DNA of 64,000 nt from Cellulomonas fimi ATCC 484 (lineage in GTDB: Bacteria > Actinomycetota > Actinomycetes > Actinomycetales > Cellulomonadaceae): the NCBI RefSeq assembly GCF_000212695.1, contig NC_015514.1, forward strand, positions 682,001 to 746,000. The letters are read 5' to 3'. Under the pieces are notes generated by a model, which saw nothing but the letters and a program-made list of their open reading frames with translations, was not told the origin of the DNA and ran no database searches. Every line of letters starts with the position of its first letter. Within the stretch, counting starts at the first letter, position 1. This document shows positions 63,202 to 64,000 of this stretch, piece by piece. The translations under genes and the position numbers were made by a program.

Positions 63202-63623
63202 CCCGACAGTTCCCGCTCGCCGGGCTGCTGCGCGTGCGCGCGCTCGCCGAGGAGCGCGCCGCGGGCGAGCTCGCCGCCGCGCGCCGCGCCGAGCGGGCCG
63301 CCGCCGAGCGCGCCCGCGAGACGAGGGAGCGCCTGGCGGGCGCGTCGATGCCCGACGTCGCCGACGACCTCGCGTTCCGCGCCTCCGTCGCGAGCCGCGC
63401 GACGCTCGCCGCGCTGCTGCACGAGCACGACGCCGACGTGCAGGTCGCGCAGTCCCGTACCGAGGACCGCACCGGCGCGTGGACCGCGGCCCGCCGCGAG
63501 GCGCGTGCCGTCGAGCGGCTCGAGGAGCGGCACGACGCGACCGTCCGGGCCGAGGAGCTGCACGCCGAGCAGGTCGTGCTCGACGAGGTCGGCGGCCGCC
63601 GCGCCGCGCGGGAGGACGCATGA
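63198..63623 (+). CDS. fliJ: Flagellar export protein FliJ
   Basis: 141 residues from GTG 63198, overlapping the fliI stop. It is a long antiparallel coiled coil rich in Ala, Arg and Glu (FPLAGLLRVRALAEERAAGELA, then RLEERHDATVRAEELHAEQ). FliJ acts as the central stalk of the export ATPase and as a general chaperone. Family identity rests on position, size and coiled-coil pattern. Confidence 0.85.
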   Translation: MTRQFPLAGLLRVRALAEERAAGELAAARRAERAAAERARETRERLAGASMPDVADDLAFRASVASRATLAALLHEHDADVQVAQSRTEDRTGAWTAARREARAVERLEERHDATVRAEELHAEQVVLDEVGGRRAAREDA

Positions 63624-64000
63624 GCCTCGACGGGATCGCCTCCGTGCAGGCGCGCATGGCCGAGCTGCGTTCTCTCGTCGTGCCTGCCCCCGTGGCCTCG
63701 CCGTCGTCCGCCTCGACCGCGGCCGTCGCCGGGGACGCCGTGACCGGGACGACCGGCGCGGCCGACGACTTCACGACGCTGCTCGCGTCGCTCAGCGGGA
63801 CGTCCGGCGCCACCGCGACCACGGCCGGCGGGGGAGCGACCGCGCAGTCGTTCGTCGCCGCGGCCCAGAAGTACGTCGGCGTCCCGTACGTGTGGGGCGG
63901 GGAGTCGCTCGACGAGGGCGGGCTCGACTGCTCGGGTCTGGTGCTGCGCGCGCTCGCCGACGTGGGCGTCACCGACGTCCCGCGCGTCGCGCGCGACCAG
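63620..64000 (+). CDS. NlpC/P60 peptidoglycan hydrolase, cut by window end
   Basis: The first 127 residues are visible. A short helical N terminus (GIASVQARMAELRSLV) and an Ala/Thr spacer precede the NlpC/P60 domain: SFVAAAQKYVGVPYVWGGE and LDCSGLV with the catalytic Cys104. The His of the dyad lies beyond the window. No signal peptide is seen, so export through the flagellar apparatus is possible. It starts 4 bases before the fliJ stop, suggesting it clears the wall for rod growth, as FlgJ does elsewhere. Confidence 0.9.
   Translation, partial: MSLDGIASVQARMAELRSLVVPAPVASPSSASTAAVAGDAVTGTTGAADDFTTLLASLSGTSGATATTAGGGATAQSFVAAAQKYVGVPYVWGGESLDEGGLDCSGLVLRALADVGVTDVPRVARDQ

Overview
The window is chromosomal DNA of a high-GC actinobacterium. 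Many start codons are GTG, actinobacterial signature families are present (DUF3263, DUF3027, a LytR_C-type protein, an XPB-like helicase with a partner protein, GroEL with a Gly-rich tail and CIRCE sites) and there is a large flagellar locus. A motile member of the Micrococcales such as Cellulomonas or a relative fits best; this is inferred from gene content and was not tested by search. I see no rRNA, transposase, integrase, CRISPR array or prophage.

Layout. 1-1440: end of a WXG/ESAT-6-like cluster with a YbaB-like protein. 1488-4492: a DUF3592 membrane protein, then otsB and otsA for trehalose. 4634-7896: membrane Ser/Thr kinase, small membrane protein, DsbA-like thiol protein. 8033-8109: tRNA-Thr(TGT). 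8171-10242: GNAT acetyltransferase and a small-ORF/LacI operon behind an operator-rich promoter. 10268-14614: divergent NarL-type response regulator and sensor kinase, then a three-gene exported-protein module (SipW-cargo-like protein, SipW/ER-type signal peptidase, large secreted protein). 14624-17674: SGNH hydrolase, ung, DUF3263, LytR_C-like, cspA. 17847-21275: GH15-like protein, then groEL with two CIRCE operators. 21487-27225: membrane protein, S66 peptidase, SIMPL protein, AlaA-like aminotransferase, DUF4031, an orphan gene flanked by a broken DUF4031 copy, and a WXG100 protein. 27497-31509: HD-type phosphohydrolase, OmpR-type two-component system, glutamine amidotransferase. 31699-36172: PspA, TPM-domain protein, LPXTG surface protein. 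36539-41730: small secreted protein, an 85-bp tandem repeat array, XPB-like helicase and partner. 41867-47728: M20 amidohydrolase, then a cold-shock/DUF3027/sacsin-like ATPase operon. 47774-64000: flagellar region.

The flagellar region has two diverging arms. On the minus strand flgN-flgK-flgL-fliW run towards a degenerate EAL/HDOD protein. On the plus strand come the flagellar sigma factor, flagellin, fliD, fliS, a FliT-position protein, then flgB-flgC-fliE-fliF-fliG-fliH-fliI-fliJ and an NlpC/P60 peptidoglycan hydrolase cut by the window end. Three similar sigma-28-type promoter candidates (before flgN, fliC and flgB) and a perfect CRP/GlxR-type palindrome upstream of the sigma gene suggest a cascade in which a CRP-family protein controls the sigma factor, which then controls filament, hook-junction and basal-body genes.

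Thirteen genes across the window carry a TANNNT-like -10 box ending 6-8 bases before their start codon and have no ribosome binding site, so leaderless transcription looks common here. The least explained structures are the 85-bp repeat array built from the 3' end of the XPB-like gene, two shorter intergenic repeat sets, the SipW-type export module beside a sensor kinase, and the small ORF coupled to the LacI regulator.
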